The notes below the pieces were generated by a model. It ran no database searches. It had not been told where the DNA came from and was given only the letters and a program-made list of their open reading frames with translations. A stretch of 64,000 nt of DNA from Comamonadaceae bacterium G21597-S1 (lineage in GTDB: Bacteria > Pseudomonadota > Gammaproteobacteria > Burkholderiales > Burkholderiaceae_C). The translations under genes and the position numbers were made by a program. The number at the start of each line of letters is the position of its first letter. Position 1 is the stretch's first letter. Location: NCBI GenBank assembly GCA_027214345.1, contig JAPWHR010000001.1, positions 248,001 through 312,000 on the forward strand, read 5' to 3'. Positions 50,396 through 59,764 of this stretch are shown one piece after another.

Positions 50396-50956
50396 TCAAA
50401 CCGCCATGATGTCCTGTTCCTTGGCCGCCACCAGCTGGTCGATGGCCGCGACATGGCGGTCGGTGACCTTCTGGATCTCGGCCTCGCTGCGCTTGAGGTC
50501 GTCTTCGGTGGCCAGCTTTTCCTTGACCAGCTTCTTGACGGCTTCGTTCGCGTCGCGGCGCAGGTTGCGCACCGCGATCTTCGCGGTTTCGCCTTCGCCG
50601 CGCACGACCTTGGTCAGTTCCTTGCGGCGCTCCTCCGTCATGGCCGGCATCGGCACCCGGATCAGATCGCCCATCGACGCCGGGTTCAAGCCCAGGTCGC
50701 TTTCGCGGATCGCCTTCTCGATCTTCGCGCCCATGCCCTTCTCCCAGGGCTGGATGCTGATCGTGCGCGCGTCGAGCAGAGCCACGTTCGCCACCTGGCC
50801 GATCGGCACGAGCGAACCGTAATACTCGACATGCACCGAATCGAGCAAGGCCGGATTCGCACGCCCGGTGCGGATCTTGGTCAGGTTGGCCTTGAAGACC
50901 TCGATCGACTGGTCCATCCGGCTCTCGGCCGTCTGTTTGATTTCTGCAAGCTCCAT
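50396..50956 (-). CDS. frr: ribosome recycling factor
   Basis: 186 residues, the normal length. Frees ribosomes after termination together with EF-G. Three-helix bundle with [37 protein letters not shown] and [18 protein letters not shown] chose ATG at 50956 ([14 protein letters not shown]), which has AGGAG 6 bases upstream; an in-frame TTG at 50971 would add five residues. 60 bases after pyrH. Confidence 0.97.
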   Translation of the reverse strand: MELAEIKQTAESRMDQSIEVFKANLTKIRTGRANPALLDSVHVEYYGSLVPIGQVANVALLDARTISIQPWEKGMGAKIEKAIRESDLGLNPASMGDLIRVPMPAMTEERRKELTKVVRGEGETAKIAVRNLRRDANEAVKKLVKEKLATEDDLKRSEAEIQKVTDRHVAAIDQLVAAKEQDIMAV

Positions 50957-51016
50957 CTTCAACTCCTGCAAGCGCCGGACCCATCCGGCCCGGCCATTCG
51001 TGCCAGGCCCGGATTG

Positions 51017-51739
51017 TCAGGCATAGACCAAGGTACCCTCATCTTCGCCCAGGATCACGCGCCGCAGCGCACCATGCTTGACGATCGAAAACACCTTGAT
51101 CGGCAGCTTCTGGTCGCGGCACAACGCAAACGCGGTCGCGTCCATGATGCCCAGGTTCTTCGCCATGGCCTCGTCGAACGAAATGCGGTTGTAACGTGTC
51201 GCCGTGGGATCCTTCTTCGGGTCCGCAGTGTAGACGCCATCGACCTTGGTGGCCTTGAGCACCACCTGGGCGCCGATCTCGGCGCCGCGCAATGCGGCAG
51301 CGGTATCGGTCGTGAAGAACGGATTGCCGGTGCCGGCCGCGAAGATCACGACCTTGCCTTCCTCAAGATATTGCAGCGCCTTCGGCCGCACGTACGGTTC
51401 CACGACCTGCTCGATCGAGATCGCCGACATTACGCGGGACGTCAGGCCGGCCTTGTTCATGGTGTCGCCAAGCGCCAGAGAATTCATCACCGTGGCCAGC
51501 ATGCCCATGTAGTCGGCCGTGGCGCGGTCCATGCCGACCGATCCGCCTGCCACGCCCCGGAAGATGTTGCCACCGCCGATCACCACAGCGACCTCCACAC
51601 CCATGCGGGTGACCTCACCGATCTCGTCCACCATGCGCACGATGGTGTCACGATTGATGCCGAAGGGGTCGTCCCCCATCAAGGCCTCACCCGACAACTT
51701 GAGCAGGACACGTTTGTGGGCGGGTGTGGCTTGGGACAT
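51017..51739 (-). CDS. pyrH: UMP kinase
   Basis: 240 residues, amino-acid-kinase fold; phosphorylates UMP to [26 protein letters not shown], the UMP-binding [12 protein letters not shown] and [16 protein letters not shown] are all present. ATG at 51739 with AGGAGAG a few bases upstream. 70 bases after tsf; followed by frr. Confidence 0.98.
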   Translation of the reverse strand: MSQATPAHKRVLLKLSGEALMGDDPFGINRDTIVRMVDEIGEVTRMGVEVAVVIGGGNIFRGVAGGSVGMDRATADYMGMLATVMNSLALGDTMNKAGLTSRVMSAISIEQVVEPYVRPKALQYLEEGKVVIFAAGTGNPFFTTDTAAALRGAEIGAQVVLKATKVDGVYTADPKKDPTATRYNRISFDEAMAKNLGIMDATAFALCRDQKLPIKVFSIVKHGALRRVILGEDEGTLVYA

Positions 51740-51809
51740 GGAACTCTCCTGGTTGTCAGTCAGTAAACGACCCGGCCCACAGGGCCGGGATGGCATGGCA
51801 ACGCAGCGG

Positions 51810-52733
51810 TCAGGCGCCCTGCTTGGCCGACGCGACCTGCGCCGCGACCTCGGCGGCGAAGTCATCCACCTTCTTCTCGATGCCCTCGCCCACCACGTAC
51901 AAGGTGAATGCCTTCACCGTCGTATTGGTGGCCTTGAGCATGGCCGCAACGGTCTGCTTGTCGTTCTTGACGAAAGACTGGTCGAACAGGGAGACCTCCT
52001 TGAGGTACTTCTGCACACCGCCTTCGATGCGTTTTGCCACGATCTCCGCCGACTGTACCGGCTTGCCGTTGGCCACGGCGGCTGCGGCATCCTCGGCAGC
52101 CTTGGCCGCCGCAACCGAACGCTCGCGCTCCACCATCTCCGCCGGCACGTCGGCGCTGGACAGCGCCACGGGCTTCATGGCCGCCACGTGCATCGCGACG
52201 TCCTTCGCGGCCGCCTCGTCACCGTCGAACTCGACGACCACGCCGATACGCGTGCCGTGCAGGTAGGTGGCCAGCTTGCTGCCGGAGGCGAAACGCTTGA
52301 AACGGCGAAAGCTCATGTTCTCGCCGATCTTTCCGATCAGGCCCTTGCGCACTTCCTCGAGCGTGGGACCAAAACCATCCTGCTCGTAGGCCAGGGCACC
52401 CAGCGCCTCGACATCGGCCGGATCGTGCCTGGCCACCAGCGTGGCCGCCGCGTCGGCCATGGCCAGGAAGCTGTCGTTCTTGGTGACGAAGTCGGTTTCG
52501 CAGTTGATCTCGATCATCGCGCCGGCATCGCCTTCGCGCGCGATCGCAACCACGCCTTCGGCCGTGATACGTCCGGCGGCCTTGCCGGCCTTGGTACCCA
52601 GCTTGACGCGCAGGAGCTCTTCGGCCTTGACCATGTCTCCTTCGGCTTCGGTGAGCGCGCGCTTGCACTCCATCATCGGTGCATCGGTTTTTCCGCGCAA
52701 TTCAGCGACCATGCTTGCAGTAATTGCTGCCAT
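51810..52733 (-). CDS. tsf: translation elongation factor Ts
   Basis: 307 residues; exchanges GDP for GTP on EF-Tu. N-terminal domain with [20 protein letters not shown] (the TDxP-like interaction loop), core [13 protein letters not shown], and C-terminal [14 protein letters not shown]. The frame begins with two consecutive ATGs (52736 and 52733); the second gives the standard MAAITASMV and better spacing from GGAG. An intrinsic terminator separates it from rpsB. Confidence 0.98.
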   Translation of the reverse strand: MAAITASMVAELRGKTDAPMMECKRALTEAEGDMVKAEELLRVKLGTKAGKAAGRITAEGVVAIAREGDAGAMIEINCETDFVTKNDSFLAMADAAATLVARHDPADVEALGALAYEQDGFGPTLEEVRKGLIGKIGENMSFRRFKRFASGSKLATYLHGTRIGVVVEFDGDEAAAKDVAMHVAAMKPVALSSADVPAEMVERERSVAAAKAAEDAAAAVANGKPVQSAEIVAKRIEGGVQKYLKEVSLFDQSFVKNDKQTVAAMLKATNTTVKAFTLYVVGEGIEKKVDDFAAEVAAQVASAKQGA

Positions 52734-52776
52734 CATTCTTCTCCGTACTTGTTACGACACTATTTCACACGAGACT

Positions 52777-52801
52777 AAAAAAAAGGGGCCTCGGCCCCTT
52801 T
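52777..52801 (-). terminator. intrinsic terminator/attenuator between rpsB and tsf
   Basis: On the minus strand, an AAGGGGCC/GGCCCCTT stem around two bases, followed by eight T residues. It is a textbook terminator placed 18 bases after the rpsB stop, so tsf is reached only by read-through or from another promoter. Confidence 0.88.
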
Positions 52802-52818
52802 GATTGGGCCGAATTCGA

Positions 52819-53571
52819 TCAGGCCTCGGTCTCGTTCACTTCGACGAACTCATCGTCGCCTTCGCCGGCCACGGCCTTGACGACATCGTCATCGGCGTTG
52901 GCGCGGCCTTCGAGCACGGCGTCGGCGATGCCGCGGGCATACAGGACCACGGCCTTGGCCGAGTCATCGTTGCCGGGGATCACATAGTCGATGCCTTCGG
53001 GCGAGTGGTTGGAATCCACGACGCCGATCAGCGGAATACCAAGCTTCTTGGCTTCGGCGACGGCAATCTTGTGGAATCCGACGTCGATCACGAAGATCGC
53101 GTCCGGCAAGGCTCCCATGTCCTGGATGCCGCCGATGTCCTTCTCGAGCTTGGCGATTTCGCGGGCGAACATCAGCTGCTCTTTCTTGCTCATGCTGTCC
53201 AGGCCGGCCTCCTGCTGCACCTTCATCTCCTTCAGGCGCTTGATCGAGGTCTTGACGGTCTTGAAGTTGGTCAGCATGCCGCCGAGCCAACGCTGGTCGA
53301 CATACGGCACGCCGGCGCGCTGCGCCTCGGCGGCCACGGTTTCACGCGCCTGGCGCTTGGTGCCGACCATCAGCACGGTACCGCGGCGGGCGGTCAGCTG
53401 GCGCACGAACTTGGCCGCCTCCTGGAACATCGGCAGCGACTTTTCCAGGTTGATGATGTGGATCTTGTTGCGATGGCCAAAAATGTAGGGGGCCATCTTG
53501 GGGTTCCAGAAGCGGGTCTGGTGTCCGAAATGGACGCCGGCTTCCAGCATTTCACGCATGGTGACTGACAT
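52819..53571 (-). CDS. rpsB: 30S ribosomal protein S2
   Basis: 250 residues. [46 protein letters not shown] and [18 protein letters not shown] are signature stretches. The end is acidic ([14 protein letters not shown]). ATG at 53571 with GGAG 6 bases upstream is preferred to an ATG four codons earlier. Leader about 160 nt if the -10 at 53743-53748 is used. Confidence 0.98.
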   Translation of the reverse strand: MSVTMREMLEAGVHFGHQTRFWNPKMAPYIFGHRNKIHIINLEKSLPMFQEAAKFVRQLTARRGTVLMVGTKRQARETVAAEAQRAGVPYVDQRWLGGMLTNFKTVKTSIKRLKEMKVQQEAGLDSMSKKEQLMFAREIAKLEKDIGGIQDMGALPDAIFVIDVGFHKIAVAEAKKLGIPLIGVVDSNHSPEGIDYVIPGNDDSAKAVVLYARGIADAVLEGRANADDDVVKAVAGEGDDEFVEVNETEA

Positions 53572-53742
53572 GGGATTCTCCAAAGGTTGGGTCTAAAATC
53601 CGGTCCTCGATCCAATGTGGCCAGCGGATATGCCCTTTTTACGGCACAACCGATTCGCCTGCATTGAACACCTGGGTGGGTCCGGATTCGCGATTTGTCC
53701 TGCGCAAAGGCACCACGATGGCGGCCCCGGCAAAACCCAAGG

Positions 53743-53748
53743 ACTATA
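53743..53748 (-). promoter_or_regulatory. candidate -10 of the rpsB operon
   Basis: TATAGT on the minus strand (5 of 6 to consensus), about 172 bases before the rpsB ATG, 23 bases from the divergent amidase start. No strong -35. The long leader might hold autoregulatory structure for S2, as known for rpsB in other proteobacteria. Confidence 0.4.
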
Positions 53749-53770
53749 ACACAGGCCACCTTTCCGACCG

Positions 53771-55114
53771 ATGCAACAACCCCTCCATTCCGACCTGTCC
53801 CAGACCCGCGAACGCATCCGCCACGGCCACACGAGCGCCGCCGACATCATGCAGTCGTGCCTCGTGGCGGCCCGCTCCGGCGCATGCAACAAGGTGTTCC
53901 TGCACACGATGTTCGAGCAGGCACAGTCCGTGGCCGCGGATTCGTCCCGGCAGCACAAGCCGCTGGCAGGCCTTGCGGTGTCGGTGAAGGATCTGTTCGA
54001 CATCGAGGGACAGGTCACCGGGGCCGGCTCCCGCACCCGCGCCGGCGATGCCCCCGCCGCGCGTGACTGCAGCGCCGTTTCGCGGCTGCGGGCTGCCGGT
54101 GGCGCCATCATCGGCCGCACCAACATGACCGAGTTCGCGTTCTCCGGTGTCGGCGTCAATCCGCATTTCGGCACGCCGGCCAACGCGGCAAGCCGCGACG
54201 TCGCGCTGATCCCCGGCGGGTCATCGTCCGGGGCGGCCGTGTCGGTGGCCACGGGAGCGGCCTTCGTGGGACTGGGCTCGGACACCGCGGGCTCGATCCG
54301 CATACCGGCTGCGCTCAATGGCATCGTCGGCTTCAAGAATACCGCCCGCCTGGTGCCGACCGACGGGGCCGTGCCGCTGTCGACCACGCTCGACACCGTG
54401 TGCGCAATGACCCGATCGGTGGCCGACGCCATCGTGGTCCATGAAATTCTTGCGGCACGCAGCGTGACGCGCAGCCACGCGCCGCTGGCGGGCTACCGGT
54501 TGGCCATGGTGCGCACACTGATGCTCGACGATGTCGACACGATGGTGGCAGGTGCCTACCAGCGAACGCTGGAGCAGTTGCGCGCAGCCGGTGCACAGGT
54601 CACCGAGATCGACCTTCCCGAATTGCGCGAACTCGCCGGCCTGTTGGCGCAAGGCGGCTTCTCGGGAGCCGAGAGTTATGCACTGCATCGCGCCGCCCTG
54701 GCGACGGTCGCCGACCAAATGGATCCGCGCGTGGTGGCCCGCGTGCAACGGGGAGCCGCGATGGGCGCGGCCGACTACATCGACCTGGTGCACGCCCGCC
54801 GCGACTGGATCGCCCGCATGGAACAGCGGCTGCAGACTTTCGACGCCGTCGTGTCCCCGACCGTGCCGCTGGTGGCCCCGCCCCTGGCCTCGGTGGCGCC
54901 CGGCGCGCAACGCGACGAGGAATTCTTCCGGGTCAACGGCCTGCTGCTGCGCAATACCAACGTCGTCAACATGTTCGATGGCTGCGCGCTGAGCCTGCCC
55001 TGCCACGCCGGCGACGAACTGCCGGTCGGCCTGATGGTCTGGCACGGGGCGCTGCGCGACGATACGGTACTCAACATCGGCCTGCAGATCGAGCAGATGC
55101 TTCGCGCCGGATAA
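53771..55114 (+). CDS. amidase signature family hydrolase
   Basis: 447 residues. The Ser-cisSer-Lys triad is readable: Lys73 in AVSVKDLFD, cis-Ser near 152 in PGGSSSGAAVSVA, nucleophile Ser175 in GSDTAGSIRIPA. An amide hydrolase; the substrate cannot be inferred. It is unlikely to be GatA: there is no gatB or gatC nearby and the C-terminal part differs. ATG at 53771. Divergent from rpsB; 61 bases before the flavoprotein gene, so the two may share a transcript. Confidence 0.88.
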   Translation: MQQPLHSDLSQTRERIRHGHTSAADIMQSCLVAARSGACNKVFLHTMFEQAQSVAADSSRQHKPLAGLAVSVKDLFDIEGQVTGAGSRTRAGDAPAARDCSAVSRLRAAGGAIIGRTNMTEFAFSGVGVNPHFGTPANAASRDVALIPGGSSSGAAVSVATGAAFVGLGSDTAGSIRIPAALNGIVGFKNTARLVPTDGAVPLSTTLDTVCAMTRSVADAIVVHEILAARSVTRSHAPLAGYRLAMVRTLMLDDVDTMVAGAYQRTLEQLRAAGAQVTEIDLPELRELAGLLAQGGFSGAESYALHRAALATVADQMDPRVVARVQRGAAMGAADYIDLVHARRDWIARMEQRLQTFDAVVSPTVPLVAPPLASVAPGAQRDEEFFRVNGLLLRNTNVVNMFDGCALSLPCHAGDELPVGLMVWHGALRDDTVLNIGLQIEQMLRAG

Positions 55115-55175
55115 TCCCGGTCCCGGGACACCGCCCGGCCAAGCACCGGGCCGGGCGGCCGCACAAAAGGGATTC

Positions 55176-56429
55176 ATGAAAATTGCAGTCATTGGCGCCG
55201 GCATCATCGGCGTCACCACCGCGTACGAACTGGGCCAGGACGGCCACGAGGTGACGGTCTTCGAACGCCGCGGCGCTGCGGCCGAAGAAACCAGCTTCGC
55301 CAATGCCGGCATCATCGCGCCCGGTTACGTCACGCCCTGGGCCGCGCCCGGCATGCCGCGCAAGGTGATCGGCCAGATGCTGCAGCGCCATGCCGGTATC
55401 CGGGTCCGCTTGCCCTTGGCCAGGGACGAGCTCGCCTGGATGTGGCGCTGGTACCGGGCCTGCAACCTGGAGCAATACCTGGCCAGCCGCACCCACATGC
55501 GCCGCCTGGCGTTCTACAGCCGCGCGCGACTGCACACGATCCGCAACGCGCTGCGACTTGAATACGACCGCAGCGATGGCTACATGGTGCTGCTGCGCAC
55601 CGAACGCGATCGAGACATGGTGCAACCCAGCCTGCAGGTGCTGCGCGAGGCAGGCGTGGCGTTTCGCCAGCTCGAGCCGGAACAGGCCCGTATGGTCGAG
55701 CCGGCGCTCAATACCGACACGCCCTTCCAGGGTGCGATCCAGTTGCCCGACGACGAGGTGGGCAACTGCCGCCAGTTTGCGCTGCTGCTCAAGAACGAGG
55801 CCCAGCGCGTTGGCGTGACGTTCCGGTTCAACTGCGGCGTCGAGGCCATCGTGGCCGATGCCAGGCCGGCCGTGCAGCTGCGTGGCGAAACCCAGGCCCA
55901 TCCGTTCGACGCCATCGTCGTGTGCGCCGGGGTCGACTCGGCCGCCATGTTGCGCTCGCTCGGCATTGCGTTGCCGCTGATCGCCGTGCACGGCTATTCG
56001 CTCAGCGCCAGCATCCGGGAGCCCCTCAACGCTCCGCGCAGCGCCATCATGGACGAGCACTACAAGGTGGCGATCACCCGGCTCGGCAACCGGGTGCGGG
56101 TCGCGGGCGGAGCCGAGGTCGGCGGGCGCGCCAGTCGCAAGAACCTCGATACGCTGCGGACCCTGTACAAGGTACTGCAGGACTGGTTCCCGGGCGCCGC
56201 CAGCATCCACAACGGCATCCAGGAATGGAAAGGCGCGCGTCCCATGCTGCCGGACGGCCCGCCCATTGTCGGGGCCAGCGGCACGGCCGGCATCTGGCTC
56301 AACCTGGGCCACGGGTCCAGCGGCTGGGCCCTGTCCTGCGGCTCGGCCCGCGCAGTGGCCGACGCGATCGCCGGCAAGGCGCCGGAAATCGACATGCAGG
56401 GATTCGACCTCTCGCGACTGGCCCACTAA
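55176..56429 (+). CDS. D-amino-acid dehydrogenase-like FAD oxidoreductase
   Basis: 417 residues. FAD-binding MKIAVIGAGIIGVTTAYEL with the acidic FER end of the second strand, then the DadA-like ETSFANAGIIAPGYVTPWAAPG. C-terminal GARPMLPDGPPIVG and NLGHGSSGWALSCGSA are typical of DadA. It probably oxidises D-amino acids to 2-oxo acids at the membrane, but several glycine/amine oxidases share this fold. No alr/dadX partner is nearby. Start ATG at 55176. Confidence 0.88.
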   Translation: MKIAVIGAGIIGVTTAYELGQDGHEVTVFERRGAAAEETSFANAGIIAPGYVTPWAAPGMPRKVIGQMLQRHAGIRVRLPLARDELAWMWRWYRACNLEQYLASRTHMRRLAFYSRARLHTIRNALRLEYDRSDGYMVLLRTERDRDMVQPSLQVLREAGVAFRQLEPEQARMVEPALNTDTPFQGAIQLPDDEVGNCRQFALLLKNEAQRVGVTFRFNCGVEAIVADARPAVQLRGETQAHPFDAIVVCAGVDSAAMLRSLGIALPLIAVHGYSLSASIREPLNAPRSAIMDEHYKVAITRLGNRVRVAGGAEVGGRASRKNLDTLRTLYKVLQDWFPGAASIHNGIQEWKGARPMLPDGPPIVGASGTAGIWLNLGHGSSGWALSCGSARAVADAIAGKAPEIDMQGFDLSRLAH

Positions 56430-56542
56430 ACCGATCGTTGCGGGCGCCCCGCAACATGCTGGCACGCGGGATGCTATCGTCCCCCTTGTGACCGCACCGG
56501 ACGGGACCCGGTGCGGCGCCAGTCCGACGCTGGGAGGCAAGC

Positions 56543-57430
56543 ATGAAAATCCGATTCTGGGGCGTACGGGGCTCCATCGCCTCGCCCGGTCCGAAGACCG
56601 TGCGTTACGGCGGCAACACGACCTGCATCGAGGTGCGCACCGATGCCGGGGAGTTGATCATCATCGATGCCGGCACCGGCATATTCCCGCTGTCGCACGC
56701 ACTGCTGGGCGAAATGCCGTTGACCGCCAATGTGCTGCTCACGCACTCGCATTGGGACCATATCCAGGGGTTGCCGCTGTTTGTGCCCAACTTCATTCCC
56801 GGCAACACGCTGCGCCTGCACGGTGCGTTCGACCCGGTATCGGGCAATGGCGTGGAGCAGGTCATGGCGGTGCAGCTGCAATACAGCTACTTTCCGGTCC
56901 GCGAGGCGGAACTCAAGGCACGCATGGAATACGTCACGCTGACACCCGGCGAGTCCATCCAGATCGGCAGCGCGACGGTAACCCCGCATCTGCTCAACCA
57001 CCCGGTCATCAACCTCGGCTACCGGATCGAGAGCGGCGGCAAGTCGATGTTCTTCACCGGCGACCATGAGCCGCCCTACAACATCTACGAACCCGACGAC
57101 GCGGAATACGCCGAGTATCAGCAGTTCGTCGACGAGAAGGCCGAAGCGATCCTGCGCGGGATGCAGGGTGTGGACGTGCTGGTTTGCGACACCTCGTACA
57201 CGCGCCAGGAAATGCCCTCCAAGCGCGGCTGGGGCCACGGCAGCTTCGACACCAGCATCGCCTATGCGCGGCAGGCCAAGGTCGGCACCCTGTTCTGTAC
57301 CCACCATGAACCCACACGCAGCGACGACGCGCTCGAGGCCGCGTTCGCGCAGGCATTGCAGGACAATGCCGGCGCCGAAGACGGCCTGAAAATCCAGCTC
57401 GCGCGCGAAGGCGACAGCTTCACGTTCTGA
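56543..57430 (+). CDS. metallo-beta-lactamase-fold hydrolase
   Basis: 295 residues. Metal motif THSHWDH (H68, H70, D72, H73), with further ligands in the HLLNHP and FTGDHE segments. It opens with MKIRFWGVRGSIASPGP and RYGGNTTCIEV, a subgroup often found fused to or near signalling domains (phosphodiesterase-like). The substrate is unknown. GGGAGG precedes the ATG at 56543. It ends 5 bases before the nnr start, so it is co-translated. Confidence 0.88.
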   Translation: MKIRFWGVRGSIASPGPKTVRYGGNTTCIEVRTDAGELIIIDAGTGIFPLSHALLGEMPLTANVLLTHSHWDHIQGLPLFVPNFIPGNTLRLHGAFDPVSGNGVEQVMAVQLQYSYFPVREAELKARMEYVTLTPGESIQIGSATVTPHLLNHPVINLGYRIESGGKSMFFTGDHEPPYNIYEPDDAEYAEYQQFVDEKAEAILRGMQGVDVLVCDTSYTRQEMPSKRGWGHGSFDTSIAYARQAKVGTLFCTHHEPTRSDDALEAAFAQALQDNAGAEDGLKIQLAREGDSFTF

Positions 57431-57435
57431 GGACC

Positions 57436-58941
57436 ATGGACACCACCGCGCCGGCACCCCGGCTTGTCGTGCCCGGCCCGGCCTGGCCCTTGCACGACAT
57501 CGACGCCACGCGCGCACTGGAGCGTGCGGGCCTGGCCGCCACCGACCCGCATGTGCTGATGCGCCGCGCCGGGCTGGCGACGGCGCGGCTGGCGCTGGCC
57601 CTGCATCCCCATGCCGGCACGATCTGGATCGCCGCCGGACCCGGCAACAACGGCGGGGACGGCATGGAGGCGGCCCTGCACCTGCATGCGGCCGGCAAAC
57701 GGGTGGTGCTGACCTGGCTCGGTGACCGACATGCAACTCCGGACGACGCGGCCGCGGCCCACGACCGGGTCCGTGCGGCCGGCATCCCCCTCGCGCAAGC
57801 CCCACCGGAGCATTGGGACCTGTGCATCGACGCCTTGCTCGGCATCGGCGGCAGTCGCGAACCGCACGGCATGATGGCGCAATGGATCGCCCGTATCGGC
57901 CAGCGCGATGCGCCGGTGTTGTCGGTCGACATCCCGACCGGCCTGCATGCCGACACCGGCGTGGCGGCCGCCACCCATGTCCGTGCCGACGCCACCCTGT
58001 GCCTGCTGACGCTCAAGCCCGGCCTGTTCACGGCCGACGGCCGTGACGTCTCCCGCCAGGTCTGGCTCGACGAGCTGCAGTGCGACGCCACCACCCTGCT
58101 GCCCGTGCAGTCGCCAACCGCGATGCTGATCGGCGCCCCGCCGCCCCTGGCACGGTGGCATGCCTCGCACAAGGGCAGCTACGGCGATGTCGCCGTGGTC
58201 GGCGGCGCGCCGGGCATGGCGGGTGCAGCGTCACTGGCGGCCAGCGCGGCCTTGCACGGCGGCGCCGGACGGGTCTTTGTCTGTTTGCTCGGGGAAGCAT
58301 CGGCCGGCTCGGACGCCACCGCCGGCATGCCCGAGCTGATGCGCCGTGCGGTCGACGACCTCGACCTGGCCCGCACGGTCATCGTATGTGGCTGCGGGGG
58401 CGGGGACCGTGTGCAGGGGGTGCTGCCGGCACTGCTGGCAGGCGCTGCGCGACTCGTACTCGATGCCGATGCACTCAACGCGGTGGCGGACGATGCCGCG
58501 CTGCGCAGCCAGTTGCACGAACGGGCCCGACACGCTTGGGCCACCGTGCTCACACCCCACCCGCTGGAAGCGGCACGCCTGCTGGGCACGACCGTGGCAC
58601 AGGTGCAGTCCGATCGGCTGAACGCGGCCCGCCAACTGGCGCGCGAGCATCGATGTACCGTGGTCCTGAAAGGCTCCGGCACCATCGTCGCGGCGCCCGA
58701 CGCAACGATGGGCATCAATCCCACCGGCAACGCCCGGCTGGCGGTCCCGGGCAGTGGAGACGTACTGGCCGGCTTGATCGGCAGCGCAATGGCGGCCGGG
58801 TTGTCCACGTTCGATGCCGCCTGCCACGCGGTCTACCGCCACGCAGCGGCGGCCGATCACTGGCCGCCGGGCGAGACCTTGACCGCGTCGGCGCTGGCGC
58901 GGCGCGCCGGTGGCGCGGCCTGGGATCGAAACCGCTGCTGA
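57436..58941 (+). CDS. nnr: bifunctional NAD(P)HX epimerase / ADP-dependent dehydratase
   Basis: 501 residues; repairs hydrated NADH/NADPH. The N-terminal YjeF-N epimerase has AAGPGNNGGDGMEAALHL and SVDIPTGLHADTG. The C-terminal YjeF-C kinase-like dehydratase has HKGSYGDVAVVGGAPGMAGA, LTPHPLEAARLLG, the ATP/ADP-binding VVLKGSGTIVA and the catalytic NARLAVPGSGDVLAGLI. GAGGA overlaps the preceding stop region. It is convergent with the SDR gene; both stops lie in one hairpin. Confidence 0.95.
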   Translation: MDTTAPAPRLVVPGPAWPLHDIDATRALERAGLAATDPHVLMRRAGLATARLALALHPHAGTIWIAAGPGNNGGDGMEAALHLHAAGKRVVLTWLGDRHATPDDAAAAHDRVRAAGIPLAQAPPEHWDLCIDALLGIGGSREPHGMMAQWIARIGQRDAPVLSVDIPTGLHADTGVAAATHVRADATLCLLTLKPGLFTADGRDVSRQVWLDELQCDATTLLPVQSPTAMLIGAPPPLARWHASHKGSYGDVAVVGGAPGMAGAASLAASAALHGGAGRVFVCLLGEASAGSDATAGMPELMRRAVDDLDLARTVIVCGCGGGDRVQGVLPALLAGAARLVLDADALNAVADDAALRSQLHERARHAWATVLTPHPLEAARLLGTTVAQVQSDRLNAARQLAREHRCTVVLKGSGTIVAAPDATMGINPTGNARLAVPGSGDVLAGLIGSAMAAGLSTFDAACHAVYRHAAAADHWPPGETLTASALARRAGGAAWDRNRC

Positions 58942-58953
58942 GCGATGCTCAGC
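58937..58953. terminator. hairpin joining convergent nnr and SDR stops
   Basis: GCTGAGC-GAT-GCTCAGC: a perfect 7-bp stem with a 3-base loop in which the TGA of nnr (58939-58941) and the TGA of the SDR gene (58949-58951 on the plus strand) lie on opposite arms. No T-run. Confidence 0.45.
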
Positions 58954-59704
58954 CGCGGCCGGCGAACGGCATCTTGGTGGCCATGACCGTATGGAACATC
59001 ACATTGGCCGACAACGGCAGGTTGGCCATGTACAACACCGACTGGCCGACGATGTCGACATCCATCAGCGGCTCGACGGCGATCTCGCCATTGGCCTGCG
59101 GCACGCCGGTCGCCATGCGCTGGGCCATGTCGGTGGCCGCATTGCCAATGTCGATCTGGCCGACGGCGATGTCGTACTTGCGCCCGTCCAGCGATGCGGT
59201 CTTGGTCAGGCCCATCACGCCATGCTTGGTCGCGGTATAGGCAATGGAGTTCGGCCTGGGGGTGTGCGCCGAGATGGAGCCGTTGTTGATGATGCGGCCG
59301 CCACGCGGATCCTGGCTCTTCATGACGCGAAATGCCTGCTGGATGCACAGGAACATGCCGGTCAGGTTGATGTCCACCACATTGCGCCACTGATCGACCG
59401 TCAAGTCTTCGAGCGGAATGCCCGGCGCATTGACGCCGGCATTGTTGAACAACACATCCACGCGGCCATGGGCGGCAACGGCGGCATCGAACAAGGCGCG
59501 GACCGAAGCCGGGTCGGACACGTCGGTGGGCACGGCCAGTGCGCGCTCGGACACGCCGCTTTCCTTCGCGACCGCTGCCAGCGGCTCGGCGCGGCGGCCC
59601 GCCAGCACCACCCGGTAACCGGCCGCCAGCATGGCGAGTGCAGCGGCCTTTCCCACACCACTGCCAGCGCCGGTCACGATGGCCACTTTGGATTCTGACG
59701 ACAT
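58949..59704 (-). CDS. short-chain dehydrogenase/reductase
   Basis: 251 residues, classical SDR. Cofactor loop [10 protein letters not shown] at 11-20, NNAG at 87-90, Ser143/Ser145 and catalytic Tyr156-x3-Lys160 in AYTATKHG. The A-G-R-R after the second strand (residues 35-38) favours NADPH. The usual PG loop after the active site reads [10 protein letters not shown]. Substrate unknown. It lies 60 bases downstream of rnr on the same strand, so they may be co-transcribed. Confidence 0.9.
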   Translation of the reverse strand: MSSESKVAIVTGAGSGVGKAAALAMLAAGYRVVLAGRRAEPLAAVAKESGVSERALAVPTDVSDPASVRALFDAAVAAHGRVDVLFNNAGVNAPGIPLEDLTVDQWRNVVDINLTGMFLCIQQAFRVMKSQDPRGGRIINNGSISAHTPRPNSIAYTATKHGVMGLTKTASLDGRKYDIAVGQIDIGNAATDMAQRMATGVPQANGEIAVEPLMDVDIVGQSVLYMANLPLSANVMFHTVMATKMPFAGRG

Positions 59705-59764
59705 ATTGTTGCTGCTCCGTTGTTGTCGAGATTGAGAGAATTGCGATGGTAGCCGTGAAGCTCT

